Shown in pieces: positions 1 through 10,646 of a stretch of 64,000 nucleotides of DNA. The notes under the pieces are model-generated. The model saw only the letters and a program-made list of their open reading frames with translations, was not told the origin of the DNA and ran no database searches. Source of the stretch: CAWAND01 sp963797485 (GTDB lineage: Bacteria; Chloroflexota; Anaerolineae; Anaerolineales; E44-bin32); assembly GCA_963797485.1 (NCBI GenBank), contig CAWCPF010000004.1, positions 124,001 to 188,000 on the forward strand, read 5' to 3'. The position numbers and the translations under genes are program-made. The first letter of the stretch is position 1, and each line of letters starts with the position of its first letter.

Positions 1-1062
1 CCACGGCGCCCCAGCCGAGTTTTGAGTTCGATCGGGCCCGGCTCGACGGCGACACCGTTCACCCGGCTCTCCAAGCCCTTTCCCTGGGACGGCCTCGATG
101 TGCGGGGCAGCATCTCGTTCCTGACCTACAACTTCGATGAGCTGGCTCCGGTGCCGTTCATTGTCAGCCTCAACCTGGCCGACGGTGAGGTGGCTGCCGA
201 CTGGCGGCCGCCCGACAATGCCTGGCTGGCGAACATGGCGCTGTCACCGGACGGCTCCCAGCTGGCCGTGGCTTACGCACCACCGCCGGCCGACGGCCGG
301 CCGCAGCCAGGTTACACGGGCATCTATCTGCTGCCCGGGAACTGCCTGACGGAGACCTGCCCAAACGCGGTCCCGGAAGCGCTTGTGCCGCAGGCCGGTC
401 TCGAGTCCTCGATCACGCCTGTCTGGTCGCCCGACGGCAAGTTTGTGTACTTCGTGCATATCTCCACACCACCGGACACCAACTCGCCTGAGTTTGACCT
501 TGAACGCATCCCGGCTGAGGGCGGCGAGGCCGAGCTTCTCGTCGATCACGCCATTTGGCCTCGACCGGCCCCGGACGGCGGCAAACTGGCGTACGTCGCC
601 TATGACCCACCCAACGGGATCAACGATCTCTACCTGGCTGGGCCGGATGGTCGCCAGGCGGTCCCGCTGCTGCCGCCCGAGACATTTGTTTCGGTCGACG
701 CGCCCCAATTCACACCCGATGGCCAGATGATCTACTTCAGTGCCACAGGTGTCGGACCCCAGGGGTTATTCCCGCCTCCGGGCGCGAGGTTGACCTGGTG
801 GGATCGGTTGCTGGGCGTCGAGGTCGCCGAGGCCAACGGGGCGCCATCGGAGTGGTGGCGCATGCCCGCCGCCGGCGGCCAGCCCCAGCGGCTGACCCAG
901 ATCGCCACGGCCGGCTTGTCGGGCGGCTTCTCACCGGATGGACAGTCGATGGCCTTCATCAGCTACCGCGGCCTGGGCCTGCTGAGCGTCGACAGCGCCC
1001 AGGTGACCTGGCTGCTGCCGGTCACCACGCTCGGGGACGTTGTCTGGCTCGGAGGTGGCTGA
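1..1062 (+). CDS. PD40/TolB-like beta-propeller protein, 5' end cut by window edge
   Basis: The reading frame is open from base 1, so the true start probably lies outside the window; a TTG at 22 is the first possible internal start. The protein carries repeated SPDG-type motifs (SPDGSQLAVAY, WSPDGKFVYFV, FTPDGQMIYFS, FSPDGQSMAFI), the hallmark of PD40 blades of six-bladed TolB-like propellers. A WWDRLLGVE segment is shared with the next gene, so the two are tandem paralogs. Such propellers usually sit on the cell surface or in the periplasm and bind protein or glycan partners; no catalytic residues are evident. The substrate is unknown. Confidence 0.7.
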   Translation, partial: PRRPSRVLSSIGPGSTATPFTRLSKPFPWDGLDVRGSISFLTYNFDELAPVPFIVSLNLADGEVAADWRPPDNAWLANMALSPDGSQLAVAYAPPPADGRPQPGYTGIYLLPGNCLTETCPNAVPEALVPQAGLESSITPVWSPDGKFVYFVHISTPPDTNSPEFDLERIPAEGGEAELLVDHAIWPRPAPDGGKLAYVAYDPPNGINDLYLAGPDGRQAVPLLPPETFVSVDAPQFTPDGQMIYFSATGVGPQGLFPPPGARLTWWDRLLGVEVAEANGAPSEWWRMPAAGGQPQRLTQIATAGLSGGFSPDGQSMAFISYRGLGLLSVDSAQVTWLLPVTTLGDVVWLGGG

Positions 1063-1066
1063 GGCT

Positions 1067-2171
1067 GTGAGACAGAGCGCTGTGATCCTGGCCATTGGCG
1101 CGCTGGGGCTGGCCGCCTGTGTCAACCGGCCCGCGCCGGGGGGTCCGGCTCTGCCGGATCAGCCGAGCACCACGCCCCCGCCGACCGCCACCGTTCCAGG
1201 TGATGCGGGTCCGGCCTGGTCATCGCTCGGCGCCCAGGGTCGCCTGCTCATCGCCCAACTGGCTCAAGGTGTCTCGACGGTCGACCTGGCGACAGGGGAG
1301 GTGCGCAACCTGTACCGGCCGCCCGATCCATCCACGAGTTGGGTCAACGCCGCCTCGGCGTCGCCGGATGGCAGCCAGATCTTGATCGCGTACGCGCCCC
1401 CGCCGGCAGGCGACCAAGTCCAGTACGGGTACACGCGGCTGTATCTGATCCCGGCCGACGGCTCGGGGGCTCCCCAGCCGTATCTTGTGCCCGAAGGGGA
1501 CCAGGAATTTTACTTCGACCCGAACTGGTCTCCCCTGGGCGACAGCCTGACGTATGCCCATTTGGTGCACTTCAGCATTCCCAACACCACGCCGCAGCAG
1601 TACGGCTTCAAGTACACGATCGAGCGCGTGAGTTACCCGGGTGGGGTGGTTCAAACCCTGGCGGAGAACGGCTTCTGGCCGCGGCTTTCGCAGGACGGCC
1701 AGCGGCTGGTCTACGTCAGCATGGACCCGACACTGGGGCGACTCAGCCGGTGGTGTGCGATGCGCTGTGCACCGACCCGCAGCCAATACCCATGCCCGAT
1801 GAGTTCCAGACGGTCGACTTGCCCCTTGTTCACGCCGGATGGGCAGAGCCTGCTGCTGAGCGTGGTGACCCAGGGTTTGGGTGAGCAGAGACCTGGGTCG
1901 GATCCGACCTGGTTGGGATCGGCTGCTGGGGGTTGAGCCGGCCGCGGCGCATAACATCCCCTCGGATTGGTGGCTGGTGCCCCTCGATGGGAGCGCGCCC
2001 GCTCAGCTGACCCACGTCTTCGACGTCGGCCTGTTTGGGAGCTTTTCGCCCGACGGCGGATTGTTTGCTTACGGAAGCCAATCCGGGCTGTTCGTCGGTC
2101 AGGCTGACGTTTCGGGCTTGCAGCAAATCGACGGCCTGCAGGGCGTTCTGACGGTCGATTGGATCCCGTAG
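1067..2171 (+). CDS. PD40 beta-propeller lipoprotein, tandem paralog (three frame breaks)
   Basis: I chose GTG 1067 because GGAGGT lies 11 bases upstream and the product then begins with a lipoprotein signal (hydrophobic stretch ending LAAC). PD40 motifs recur (SPDGSQILIAY, FTPDGQSLLLS, FSPDGGLFAYG), and WWDRLLGVE aligns with the upstream gene. The frame changes three times: a lost G near 1737, an extra T near 1826 and an extra T near 1913. Correcting them restores an alignment with the paralog, so they look like sequence errors rather than decay. The likely product is an outer-surface lipoprotein of about 368 residues. Its role is unknown. Confidence 0.65.
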
Positions 2172-2190
2172 CGGGCGCTAAGGCACGGGG

Positions 2191-2210
2191 TTTGTGACGA
2201 AAATCACAAA
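2191..2210. promoter_or_regulatory. TTGTGA-N6-TCACAA palindrome (CRP/FNR- or Rex-like site)
   Basis: This is a perfect 7-bp inverted repeat, TTTGTGA and TCACAAA, separated by six bases (CGAAAA). It follows the PD40 lipoprotein gene and overlaps the stop codon of an amidohydrolase remnant on the opposite strand. It is one of nine such sites in the window. No obvious start codon follows closely, so it may be a relic of a lost promoter or serve a distant gene. Confidence 0.5.
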
Positions 2211-2412
2211 CCGCCGTTGGGGGTGGGGCAAAAGCCCTCGCGGCCCGGCGCGCAGTAGCGGGTCTGGCCGCCCACCATGGTCAACCACACCTCGGTCGTC
2301 AACAGCTGCTCCGGCGGAATGCTTAGCGGATCGGCCGACAGGATGATCAGGTCGGCGAGTTTGCCGGGCTCCAACCACCCGGACGTGTCCGCCGTCGGTC
2401 CCTGCCAGGGAG
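2204..2412 (-). pseudogene. C-terminal remnant of an amidohydrolase (YtcJ/imidazolonepropionase-like)
   Basis: On the minus strand a stretch reads LEPGKLADLIILSADPL, then LLTTEVWLTMVGGQTRY, and ends at the TGA at 2206-2204. The pattern LEPGKLADLIIL-ADP followed by V-LTMVGG is the conserved C-terminal end of amidohydrolase-family 3 enzymes. The metal-binding TIM-barrel part is absent upstream, where the sequence runs into unrelated DNA and then the ABC permease gene. I read this as the last ~60 residues of a deleted gene. Confidence 0.6.
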
Positions 2413-2696
2413 GTGCCTGCCGGTTATGGGCTTACGTGCCAGCCGGAGCAGATCTGACCATGCAGGGCAACCGGGTCACCGGGGCGCAGATCAATATCTG
2501 GTGGAAGGGCTGGACGCCGTCGGTTCGTTCGTCGATCGGGGAATCTAAGCCAAGCGCCCCAGCTCACGACTGGGATGCCGCCCGGGCGGGCTGTTCAGGC
2601 GTGACCTGGGGAGCCCTCGACAAAGTGGCCCACGATCCGGCGCTGCCGGGGTACACCGATGTGTTGATCCATTGTGAGCGTTGACGGGCGGCAAGG
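2413..2696. other. Unassigned segment between amidohydrolase remnant and ABC permease
   Basis: The plus strand has an open frame ending at 2684 whose last ~80 residues (including INIWWKGWTP and GALDKVAHDP) have protein-like composition. There is no credible start: the same frame begins inside the amidohydrolase remnant on the other strand. It may be the 3' end of another deleted gene brought in by the same rearrangement. I do not recognise the family. Confidence 0.2.
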
Positions 2697-3478
2697 TCAC
2701 ACGATCTGGTCGGCTCGCTCCCACCACAGCAGCGTGGCCGCCAACCCGGCCAGGCAGGTCAGGCCGACGATGACAAAGCTGGCCGGCCCGATGACGGTGT
2801 CCGGCCCGGCGGCGCCGGTGTACAGAATGGGAATCGCCCACGGGAAGTACTCGCCGCGCCCGATGACCGACGTCAACTGGGCGAAGACCAGCGCCAGGAA
2901 AATGCCCCCCACGGCCCCCAGATACCCCCGGCTGGCGCTAGCCAGCCACGCAAAGGGGGTGACCAGCAGACCGGACATGACCACCGCCGCCACGGTTGAG
3001 ACCGCCCAAGCCCGGATCACGTCCGGCGGCACCGGAGGCAGCGAGACGGCCGCACCGATGGCCAGCCCGAGCAGCATGACCCACGCGCCCAGGCCGGCCG
3101 ACCACAAGCCGATGACCGCGAATTTCGCCAGCACGATCGTCGTGCGGGGGGTGGGAAGCGCCAACAGATCGGGCGCCGTCCGGTCGCTGTACTCGCGGCC
3201 CATCGTCCAGGCGGCAATCAACCCGAAGATCACCATGCCCCCGGCGGCGATGGCCTGCTCCAGCAGCCCCAGGTAGCTCGGCCAATCGGCTGTCCCCGCC
3301 AGCAGTCGCGCCTTGGTGCTGATCAAGCCTGTCTGCATGGCCCAGGCGGGGTTCTTGAGGATGACCATGAAGAAGCCGCTGGCCGCGGGTGCCAGCGTGA
3401 AACCCAAGGCCGTCAGCCACACCATCCTCGAACGGCGGACCTTCAAAAGTTCAACCCAAATGGCCTGGCTCAGCACGC

Positions 3479-3482
<4 letters not shown>
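2697..3482 (-). CDS. ABC-2 type transporter permease
   Basis: This integral membrane protein of about 261 residues starts MSVLSQAIWVELLKVRRSRM, the typical cytoplasmic lead of ABC-2 permeases. About six hydrophobic segments follow, with a conserved GREYSDRTAPDLLALP loop after the second or third. The start ATG (3482-3480) overlaps the TGA of the ATPase gene as ATGA, so translation is probably coupled. The in-frame extension further upstream would lie inside the ATPase gene and is not needed. With the ATPase it should form a half-size exporter; the substrate is unknown (drug, lantibiotic or lipid are typical). Confidence 0.75.
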
Positions 3483-4390
<908 letters not shown>

Positions 4391-4661
4391 GCGCGGAGGA
4401 CACAGCCGCGCGTCAAGGATCCGATGGGGGTGATCCGGGTTGAAGGATTATCATACAAAGACTACTTAGGCGGGCCAGAAACTCGAGCCGTGTCCGGAAA
4501 GACACTCATGACCGAGACTAATGCCTGCGGCGGCGTCACTAACCACATCGAGCTGACGAGTTTCGAACCGGGATCGCCGTGACCTAGGGCGACTTCTGGG
4601 TGCTGGTGCTCTTGGCGGAGTGTGGATCGTGTTGGGCGGGTGACGGCCGGGCAGCAGGCGG

Positions 4662-5371
4662 TTAGGCCGCCCATTCGCCGGTGCGCGTCAAGGGGTCGAA
4701 GTAGCGCCTCAACTCCAGCTTGAGCGCATCCAGCGAGTTCGAAACAGAAAAGGACGTCGTTGTAACTCCATACGGCCTTCTCGTGTCCGATGACGTTCTC
4801 GATGGTAAAGGGCTGAATTTCCACGTGGCCCTGGAGGACATTCTCAATCTCGCCGCTGGATGACATCAAACCGGCGCCGAAGATCTTCAACTCAGCCTCT
4901 TCCCGGATCAATCCGAACTCGGTGCTGTACCAGGCCAGCCGCTTGATGTCCTCCCGCTGGCGGTCATTGGCGCCGATGAAGGCCGGCGCGAACATCTCCT
5001 GTAGGGACGTGTATTCCGGCAGCACCATGAACGGCAGATGGCCAAAGATGTCGTGAAACATATCCGGCTCGGGGGTGAACTCCAACTCATCCCAGCCACG
5101 CATGTAGTCGGTCACCATGAAGCGCCGGCGCGCAAACTGCGTGTACCAGGGAACGGCGTCCGAGTAGCGGACGGGCGTGCGCACAACCTGCCAACCGGTG
5201 CGCGGCGTGATCCTGGCATTGAGCGCCGCCAGCGACGGAATGCAATCGGCCGGCAGGTCCAGGATTTCGGCCCCGCGCAGGTACAACCGGCTGGCGTGGG
5301 CCTCCGACGGTCTCGCGCTGGCGGGCCATCAGGGTGGCCCAGATCTTGTTCTGATCGTGTGAGAATTGCAT
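4662..5371 (-). CDS. phhA: Phenylalanine 4-hydroxylase (aromatic amino acid hydroxylase; two frame breaks)
   Basis: The enzyme would hydroxylate phenylalanine to tyrosine using tetrahydropterin, O2 and Fe(II). The iron-binding FHDIFGHLP motif supplies two His ligands, and WYSTEFGL further on supplies the Glu ligand. The N-terminus MQFSHDQNKIWATLMARQ and the C-terminus SLDALKLELRRYFDPLT lie in other frames than the core, so there are breaks near 5310 and 4740; joined, they give a ~236-residue monofunctional bacterial hydroxylase. GGGGAGG precedes ATG 5371. The gene sits behind a candidate leader peptide and hairpin (5396-5607). An O2-dependent enzyme is notable beside an anaerobic pathway. Confidence 0.85.
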
Positions 5372-5395
5372 GCTTCAGCCTCCCCGGGACGAATT

Positions 5396-5429
5396 AAAAA
5401 GGCCACGGATTCGGTTGACTTCCGTGGCC
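5396..5429 (-). terminator. Rho-independent terminator/attenuator upstream of phhA
   Basis: Read on the minus strand, arms GGCCACGGA (5429-5421) and TCCGTGGCC (5409-5401) enclose an 11-base loop, followed at once by five T (5400-5396). It lies between a short ORF with Tyr-Tyr codons and the phhA start at 5371, the position expected for a transcription attenuator. A CCACG at 5451-5447 could pair with the CGTGG of the 3' arm as an alternative fold. Confidence 0.6.
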
Positions 5430-5464
5430 TCGCGGTGTCGATCAAACGTGGTGCTGGCTCAGGC

Positions 5465-5560
5465 TTACAAGCGGGCCTCCCGAATCCGGGTCCCGGCCGC
5501 CGACCGGCGGCCATGTTGCTGCGCGTAATAGCGGCGAGAGGCTGCGCTTGTTGGTTTCAT
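5465..5560 (-). CDS. Candidate 31-aa leader peptide with tandem Tyr codons (phhA attenuation)
   Basis: ATG at 5560 opens a 31-codon frame ending at TAA 5467-5465. Codons 11 and 12 are TAT TAC, giving a SRRYYAQQHG segment. A 7-bp perfect hairpin (5512-5495, GGCCGCC/GGCGGCC) begins about 13 bases after the Tyr codons, so a ribosome stalled there would melt it. A terminator hairpin (5429-5396) follows before phhA, whose product makes tyrosine. The arrangement matches ribosome-mediated attenuation sensing charged tRNA-Tyr. No strong ribosome site is visible; the peptide may be nearly leaderless. The function is inferred from layout only. Confidence 0.4.
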   Translation of the reverse strand: MKPTSAASRRYYAQQHGRRSAAGTRIREARL

Positions 5561-5577
5561 GGGCTAGGTTTCGGAAG

Positions 5578-5607
5578 ACAGTAGCACGTTTTTGGGGGCC
5601 GCGTCAA
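5578..5607 (-). promoter_or_regulatory. Putative sigma70-like promoter for the phhA leader
   Basis: On the minus strand TTGACG (5607-5602) and TACTGT (5583-5578) are separated by 18 bases. Transcription would begin near 5570, shortly before the leader ATG at 5560. Confidence 0.4.
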
Positions 5608-5686
5608 GGGAGGCGAGGAGCTGGCGCGGCACAAGGTCGGACGGGCTTAGAATGGTGGCCCTCCGGGGAAGGGGAGGGAGGCTTGC

Positions 5687-6454
5687 ATGAATTTGAAGTT
5701 GGCTTGCGCGATGGCCCTGGGCGCCGGACTTGTGGTGTCTTGCCAGCCGTCAACGGATGCCTGTGATCGCCAGCGCCAGATCCCGGCCAGCGAGTGCGCC
5801 GCCTTGCGCACGTTTTACGACAGCACGGGCGGGCCGCAGTGGAAGGACCGGCGCGGCTGGCTGCAGACGGACCAGCCGTGCGACTGGCACGGCGTCGTGT
5901 GCGACTCTGGTCATGTAACCGCCATCTCCCTCAACTATAACGAACTCAGCGGGACACTCCCTGCGGCCCTGGGCGACCTGCCTGAATTGCGGACAATTTC
6001 CGGTTACTTCAACCACCTCGAGGGCCCGATCCCGCCTGAGTTGTCGAACGACCGGCATCTGAGGCAGCTTGTGCTGCATGACAACCGGCTCACCGGAGAG
6101 CTGCCGGCCGAGCTTGGGGGCCTGACCGAGCTTCAGCAGATCGACTTGGGCAAGAATCTGCTTTCCGGTCCCCTGCCCGAGAGCTGGGGCGGCATGGCTG
6201 GCCTGCTGGAGCTGCGCCTGGAGAGCAACCAACTGAGCGGCCCCCTACCGGCTTCATTTGGCCGCCTGACCCAGCTCCAGGGTCTAATGCTTGACAACAA
6301 CCCGATTGTGGGCGAGGTGCCGGGGGAGTGGAACGCGCTCACCCATCTCAGGATTTTCAGCCTCCACGGGACCCAGGTGTCGGGGCACCTGCCGCCTGCG
6401 CTCGAAGACCTGCCAGAGTCGGGCTATGATCCGCTCAAACTTGGGGCTCCCTGA
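5687..6454 (+). CDS. Leucine-rich repeat lipoprotein
   Basis: The N-terminus is a lipoprotein signal ending VVSC. Next comes a segment with FYDSTGGPQW and CDWHGVVCDSGHV, like the cysteine-paired LRR cap of plant-type LRR proteins. Six to seven repeats of the L--N-LSG-LP type follow (for example LNYNELSGTLPAALGDL and LESNQLSGPLPASFG). The 255-residue protein therefore looks like a surface-anchored LRR solenoid for protein or glycan binding. ATG 5687 has GGGGAGGGAGG just upstream. No catalytic domain is seen and the partner is unknown. Confidence 0.75.
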   Translation: MNLKLACAMALGAGLVVSCQPSTDACDRQRQIPASECAALRTFYDSTGGPQWKDRRGWLQTDQPCDWHGVVCDSGHVTAISLNYNELSGTLPAALGDLPELRTISGYFNHLEGPIPPELSNDRHLRQLVLHDNRLTGELPAELGGLTELQQIDLGKNLLSGPLPESWGGMAGLLELRLESNQLSGPLPASFGRLTQLQGLMLDNNPIVGEVPGEWNALTHLRIFSLHGTQVSGHLPPALEDLPESGYDPLKLGAP

Positions 6455-6473
6455 GCGACGACGATCGCCCCGA

Positions 6474-6493
6474 TTTGTGAAGGTAATCACAAG
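6474..6493. promoter_or_regulatory. TTGTGA-N6-TCACAA palindrome
   Basis: TTTGTGA and TCACAAG flank six bases (AGGTAA) between the LRR gene and the convergent GT39-like gene. There is one mismatch in the outermost pair. It is a member of the repeated site family described in the findings; no promoter is obvious beside it. Confidence 0.45.
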
Positions 6494-6546
6494 TAAACAA
6501 CCCCGGTCCGCGCTTGGCGACGCCTCGGTGGTGGGCCAGGAGCACT

Positions 6547-8523
6547 TCACGGGGAGGGTTCCACCTTCTTTACCTGGCTGAGTATCACGCCGTCTCGCTC
6601 GACGGTGAAGACTGTGGCCGCATCCGGAAGCAAATTCGCCATCCCCCCCTTGCCATCACACAAGACCGCCCAATCGGGCTCAACGTTCCCCTCCTCTTTC
6701 AGGCTGATCAAACGCATATCGGGGCGAGCGTAAGGGGCCACCATCGCCCGCCCGCCCTTGCTTCCGACTTCCACCGTGGGATTGTCTTCGGCATGTTCGT
6801 CGAGCCATTCGATGGCTACCCGGTAGGACGTACACCAATAATCCGATTCGAAGCTCTGATACACACTCGCCGTCGGACCGGCGAGCGCGTTGTAATACAT
6901 ATACTCGTACGGATGCAAGCGGGCAATGCCCAGGATGCCGGGAAGCAAGGCGACAAGCCCCAGGGCGAGCTTCCAACCCTGCCTCCGAACAAGGGAGAGA
7001 GAATTCTTCAAATCCGAGAGCGACAATCACAAAGAACCCCGGCACCACGAACAAGAACTGGCGGAAATTGTTGTAGACGATCGTCCTGGGCAGGAAGCTG
7101 ACAACAACGGGTAAGCATAGGCTGGCCAAGACTATTCCGACCTCTCGGCTGAGAACCGGATTGACTCGCCCCCGGAGGAGGACTATCAAGCCCAGGCTCC
7201 CAAGTCCCAAGACAGGCAGGGTGAATTGAATGAGCATCAACTCAGGGACAAAGTACCACGGACGCTGAGTTGTTCGAGCAAATGACCATTGAAAAGGACG
7301 TACCCGGTCCAAGGGAAACTGCTCAACGTGAGCACGGATTGGAGGTAACGCGTCACGGTGTCGGACCAGAAGAAAGGTGATGTGGCGATGCATGCGCCGA
7401 CTGACGTGACCGCCAAGATGAGGATCCAGGCGGCTGCCTGCCGGCGGGATCTCAGATGCAGGAGATAGAGAGCGACGAGGGGCACAGCGGCCCATGGGGC
7501 CAGGGCTCGTATGGATGTCGCCAGACCGATCATCACGCCGGCGCCGGCAACCAGTAGGTAACCCCGTCTGCGAGACGCTGCCGCGGCCAAAATGTGCCGC
7601 AAGCGGATTCCCCAAGCGAGGATCATGGCAGCGATGAACAACGCGCTCACGCCCAGTCTAAATTGGCCGAAGGCCCGTATCAGCTTCAGCTGATACAAAT
7701 CCAAAGGCGTCTTGTAAGCGTCGGTGGCAATCAGGCTAAACGCAGCCTGGATGGGAGCAGGTGCGTGACCCTGATAGGCTTGCGCTAGTATTCCGAGCAG
7801 AAGAGGCAGGAGCTCTCTCCAAAACCAAAGAATCGCCAGCACAGCCGCGGCAACCAGGCTGCCGGCAATGAGCGGCCGAGATGACAACGCTTGAAGAAGT
7901 GGGCGTGCTGCCCGATGTGCGGTCCCAGTCTTGCCGAGCTGTTCGTCGTCCGGATTGGCACCATCCGCAGCCGCGCTGGATTGCCGTGTGGCATTTGGAA
8001 GAGCCAAGATTCCCAAGGTCAGACCGCCAAAGAAGAAGGCCATGAAGGGTATGTCCTTGGGATTGATGAACGCATGCCCGAGGAGCAGCGGCTGGGCGAA
8101 GAACAACCCGGCCGTCAGCCAGGCAGCTGCTCGTGAGACGTAGCGCCGTGCGAGGACCCCTATGAAGAACGTTGCCATCACGAAGGACAGGTAGTAAATG
8201 AAGTGCATGCCATCGCGGAAGGTCCACCCCGGCAGGGTCCGTCCCACCCAGCTTCCGGCGACGTATGCAGTCAGTGAGAAGAACGGCCCATGTTGAAGAG
8301 GGTCTTCTAAGGTGTTGTCTATGGCTCTAGTGCCTTGATAGATCTCCAGAGTCTGGCGGGCGTAGGTCGTTTGTGGGGGCTCGTCCAGCGAAATCCCGTA
8401 GTCCCCGCCGACGATCAACCCATACGCTATGGCTGCAAACAGGGCCAGGACGACAAGCGGCCAGCTCCCCTGGGCGCGCAGCGCAGCTAAGCTCAAAGTC
8501 TGTTTCGTGTTCACTCGATCCAT
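6547..8523 (-). CDS. GT39-like polytopic membrane glycosyltransferase (two frame breaks)
   Basis: ATG 8523 begins MDRVNTKQTLSL. A membrane segment is followed by GISLDEPP, where an acidic residue sits in the first outer loop as in GT39/ArnT-type enzymes. Many membrane helices follow with HAFINPKDIPFMAFF and TIVYNNFRQFLF motifs, then a soluble C-terminal tail with HPYEYMYYNALAGP and ESDYWCTSYR. Breaks near 7262 and 7020 split the C-terminal third. Full length is about 655 residues. It is a paralog of the upstream gene and ends near the convergent LRR gene. The predicted role is sugar transfer from a polyprenyl-phosphate donor on the outer membrane face; acceptor and donor are unknown. Confidence 0.65.
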
Positions 8524-8548
8524 GGTTGTTCTTTCGCTTTCAGCCGAG

Positions 8549-10475
8549 TTACGGCGGGCTGGACACCTGTTTGACGACCGCCAGCAGGTAGCCGCCTTGC
8601 GTGATTTCCGCAACCGGGGTCGAGTTCTCAAAATAGCTGCCAGCCGTGTTTCTCCCGTTGCACAGGACCGCGTAGTTGGGGGGATGGTCTGCATCCAACC
8701 CGGCGACGAAAACGAAATCCAAATCGGGTCGTGCGAACGGCCGCACCTGGTCAACTAGACCGTCCGGGCCGTAGGCCACGCTGGCATCGGCCGGAGCGTG
8801 CTGATTGACCCAGGTCATGGCCTCTCGATACGAGGTGCACCAGTAATCGGTTTCAAAACGGGCAGTGACCGCCGCCGGTGGGCCAGCCAGGGCGTTGTAG
8901 TACGATGTACTCATACGGATGCAGGCGGATGATCCCGATGAACCCCGGTGCCAGGGTCAACAGCGCCGCCACCAGCGTGAGCCGCTTATCCTGAAGGCGG
9001 TTTGACAACCAGTCAAAGCCCAGGCCGGCAATCAGAAACAGGACCGGCAGGGTGAAAAGAAGCTGCCGGAAGTTGTTGTAGACGATGGTCCCTGGCTGCA
9101 TGCTGGCGGCGACGGGCAGGGCCGAGACGGCCAGGAGAGCCCCAATCTCGATCTGGGGGCCGATGCTCAACTTTCTGAGCCATATCCATGCACCGAGAGC
9201 CGTCAAGGCGAGAACCGGAAGAGTGAGCTGAAGCAGGATCAATTCGGGAATGTAGAACCAGGGCTGTTGTCCCTGGGAGAGAAGCTGGCCATTGAACAGG
9301 ATGTGGCCGACCCACGGAAACTGGCTAAGGGTTTCGACCGACTGAATGAAGCGGCCGATCGGGTCGAGCCATAAGAAGGGCCAACTGGCATAACAAGCGA
9401 CGGCGGCGGTGCCGAATAGAATCCCCAGGTAGGGCCAGCTCCGCCTCCTAAAAGTGAGCAGGAAAAGGAATGCCAGAGGCAGAAGGGCGATGGGGGCGAT
9501 CGCTCGGATGGAGGTGTCTAGGCCAATCATCATCCCTGCGGCTGCGGTGATGAAGAAGTTCCCCACACGGTTGGTGGGGAGTGTCCGGCCAGGGTACCGC
9601 CGCAAACCCCAAGGCAGGAGGACGCCAAAGGCGATTATCAGGCTCAGCGTGTAGCGCGCCAGTCTCAGAGCCAGTGAGAGCTTGGCCGCATAAAGCGGCA
9701 GCGGCGTCTTCCAGGCGTCGGTGGCGATCAGGTCGAAGGCGCGCTGCATCAGGGTCGGGGCTTGGCCGTCGTAAGCGGCGGCTAGGACGGCTTGTGCCGC
9801 CGGAAACAATCCCCTCCAGAGCCAGGCGACGCCCAACAGAAGGATTCCGGTGGCGGTCCACGCCAGGAGCCACCTGGGGATCGATGGCCGCGTCTCAGAT
9901 GGGTCCGGATGGGGTGGCGGGTCCAGCCGCTCGAGGGTCTTCGCGGGGGGCAGTGCGTAAAGCCCCAGGGCCAGGCCGGCGATGAAGAAGGCCAAGAAGG
10001 GGACGTCTTTAGGGTTGATGAAGGCATGTCCGAAGAGAACAGGCTGCATGAAAAATACTGCCGCCACAAGCCAGGCAGATCGCTTGTGGAGGTACCGCCG
10101 GGACAACAACCAGACGAAAGCTGATGCCATGACGAACGGCAGATAGTACACAAAATGCTGGCCATCGCTCAGCCGTCCGAGGAGGGATGAGGGTGTTGAA
10201 TCCATCCCCAGCGTAGTAAAAACAGACGAATAGAAAGGGCCGGCTGAAGGGGGTCGACAGTTGTCTCGTCGGGCGCCCGCAGACCCTGGTATATCTCGAG
10301 GCTCTGTCGGCCGTAGCCAGAGTGGCTCGGGTTCGTCGATGGAGATCCCGAAGTCTCCCCCAAGCTTCCATCCGAGCAGGACCAGCGCGGCAAGCGCCGC
10401 CGCCTCGAATACATAGGTGGTTTGGAAGATTTGGCTGATCCGCGAGTTCAGGCCAGTTAATGACGGAAGGTTCAC
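8549..10475 (-). CDS. GT39-like polytopic membrane glycosyltransferase, paralog (about three frame breaks)
   Basis: It has the same architecture as the next gene: GISIDEP after the first helix, HAFINPKDVPFLAFF, TIVYNNFRQLLF, then HPYEYI and YYNALAGPPAAV with ETDYWCTSYREA in the soluble tail. Breaks fall near 10330 and 10220 (the SLEIYQG segment lies in another frame) and near 8905. It ends 25 bases before the second paralog, so the two form an operon from a gene duplication. The start at 10475 gives MNLPSLTGLN before the first helix. The catalytic acidic residue is inferred from position only. Confidence 0.65.
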
Positions 10476-10582
10476 GCGAGGCTGGGCTCTCTGGCGATAC
10501 TGGCTGGGGGTCGGACCCGCTGCTTCGGTCGAAAGGCAGTGTCAGCCATGGTATCACACCCGGCCCGGTCTCATGCATGCCC

Positions 10583-10611
10583 TTGACTGATCCTGCCGAC
10601 CGAAAGATAAT
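10583..10611 (+). promoter_or_regulatory. Strong sigma70-type promoter for the marR-ABC operon
   Basis: TTGACT (10583-10588), a 17-base spacer and GATAAT (10606-10611) lie 36 bases before the marR start. The region between promoter and gene (TTGAAAGGGTTAACTAA) is A/T-rich compared with its surroundings and could hold the MarR operator. Confidence 0.6.
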
Positions 10612-10646
10612 TGCATCACCTAATCATTGAAAGGGTTAACTAACGC

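Noticed and set aside
5396..5607. T-box riboswitch upstream of phhA (ACCGCG before a terminator)
   Set aside because: Only ACCGCG matches; the preceding GGGTGG and the stem I features are missing. The Tyr-Tyr leader ORF explains the region better.
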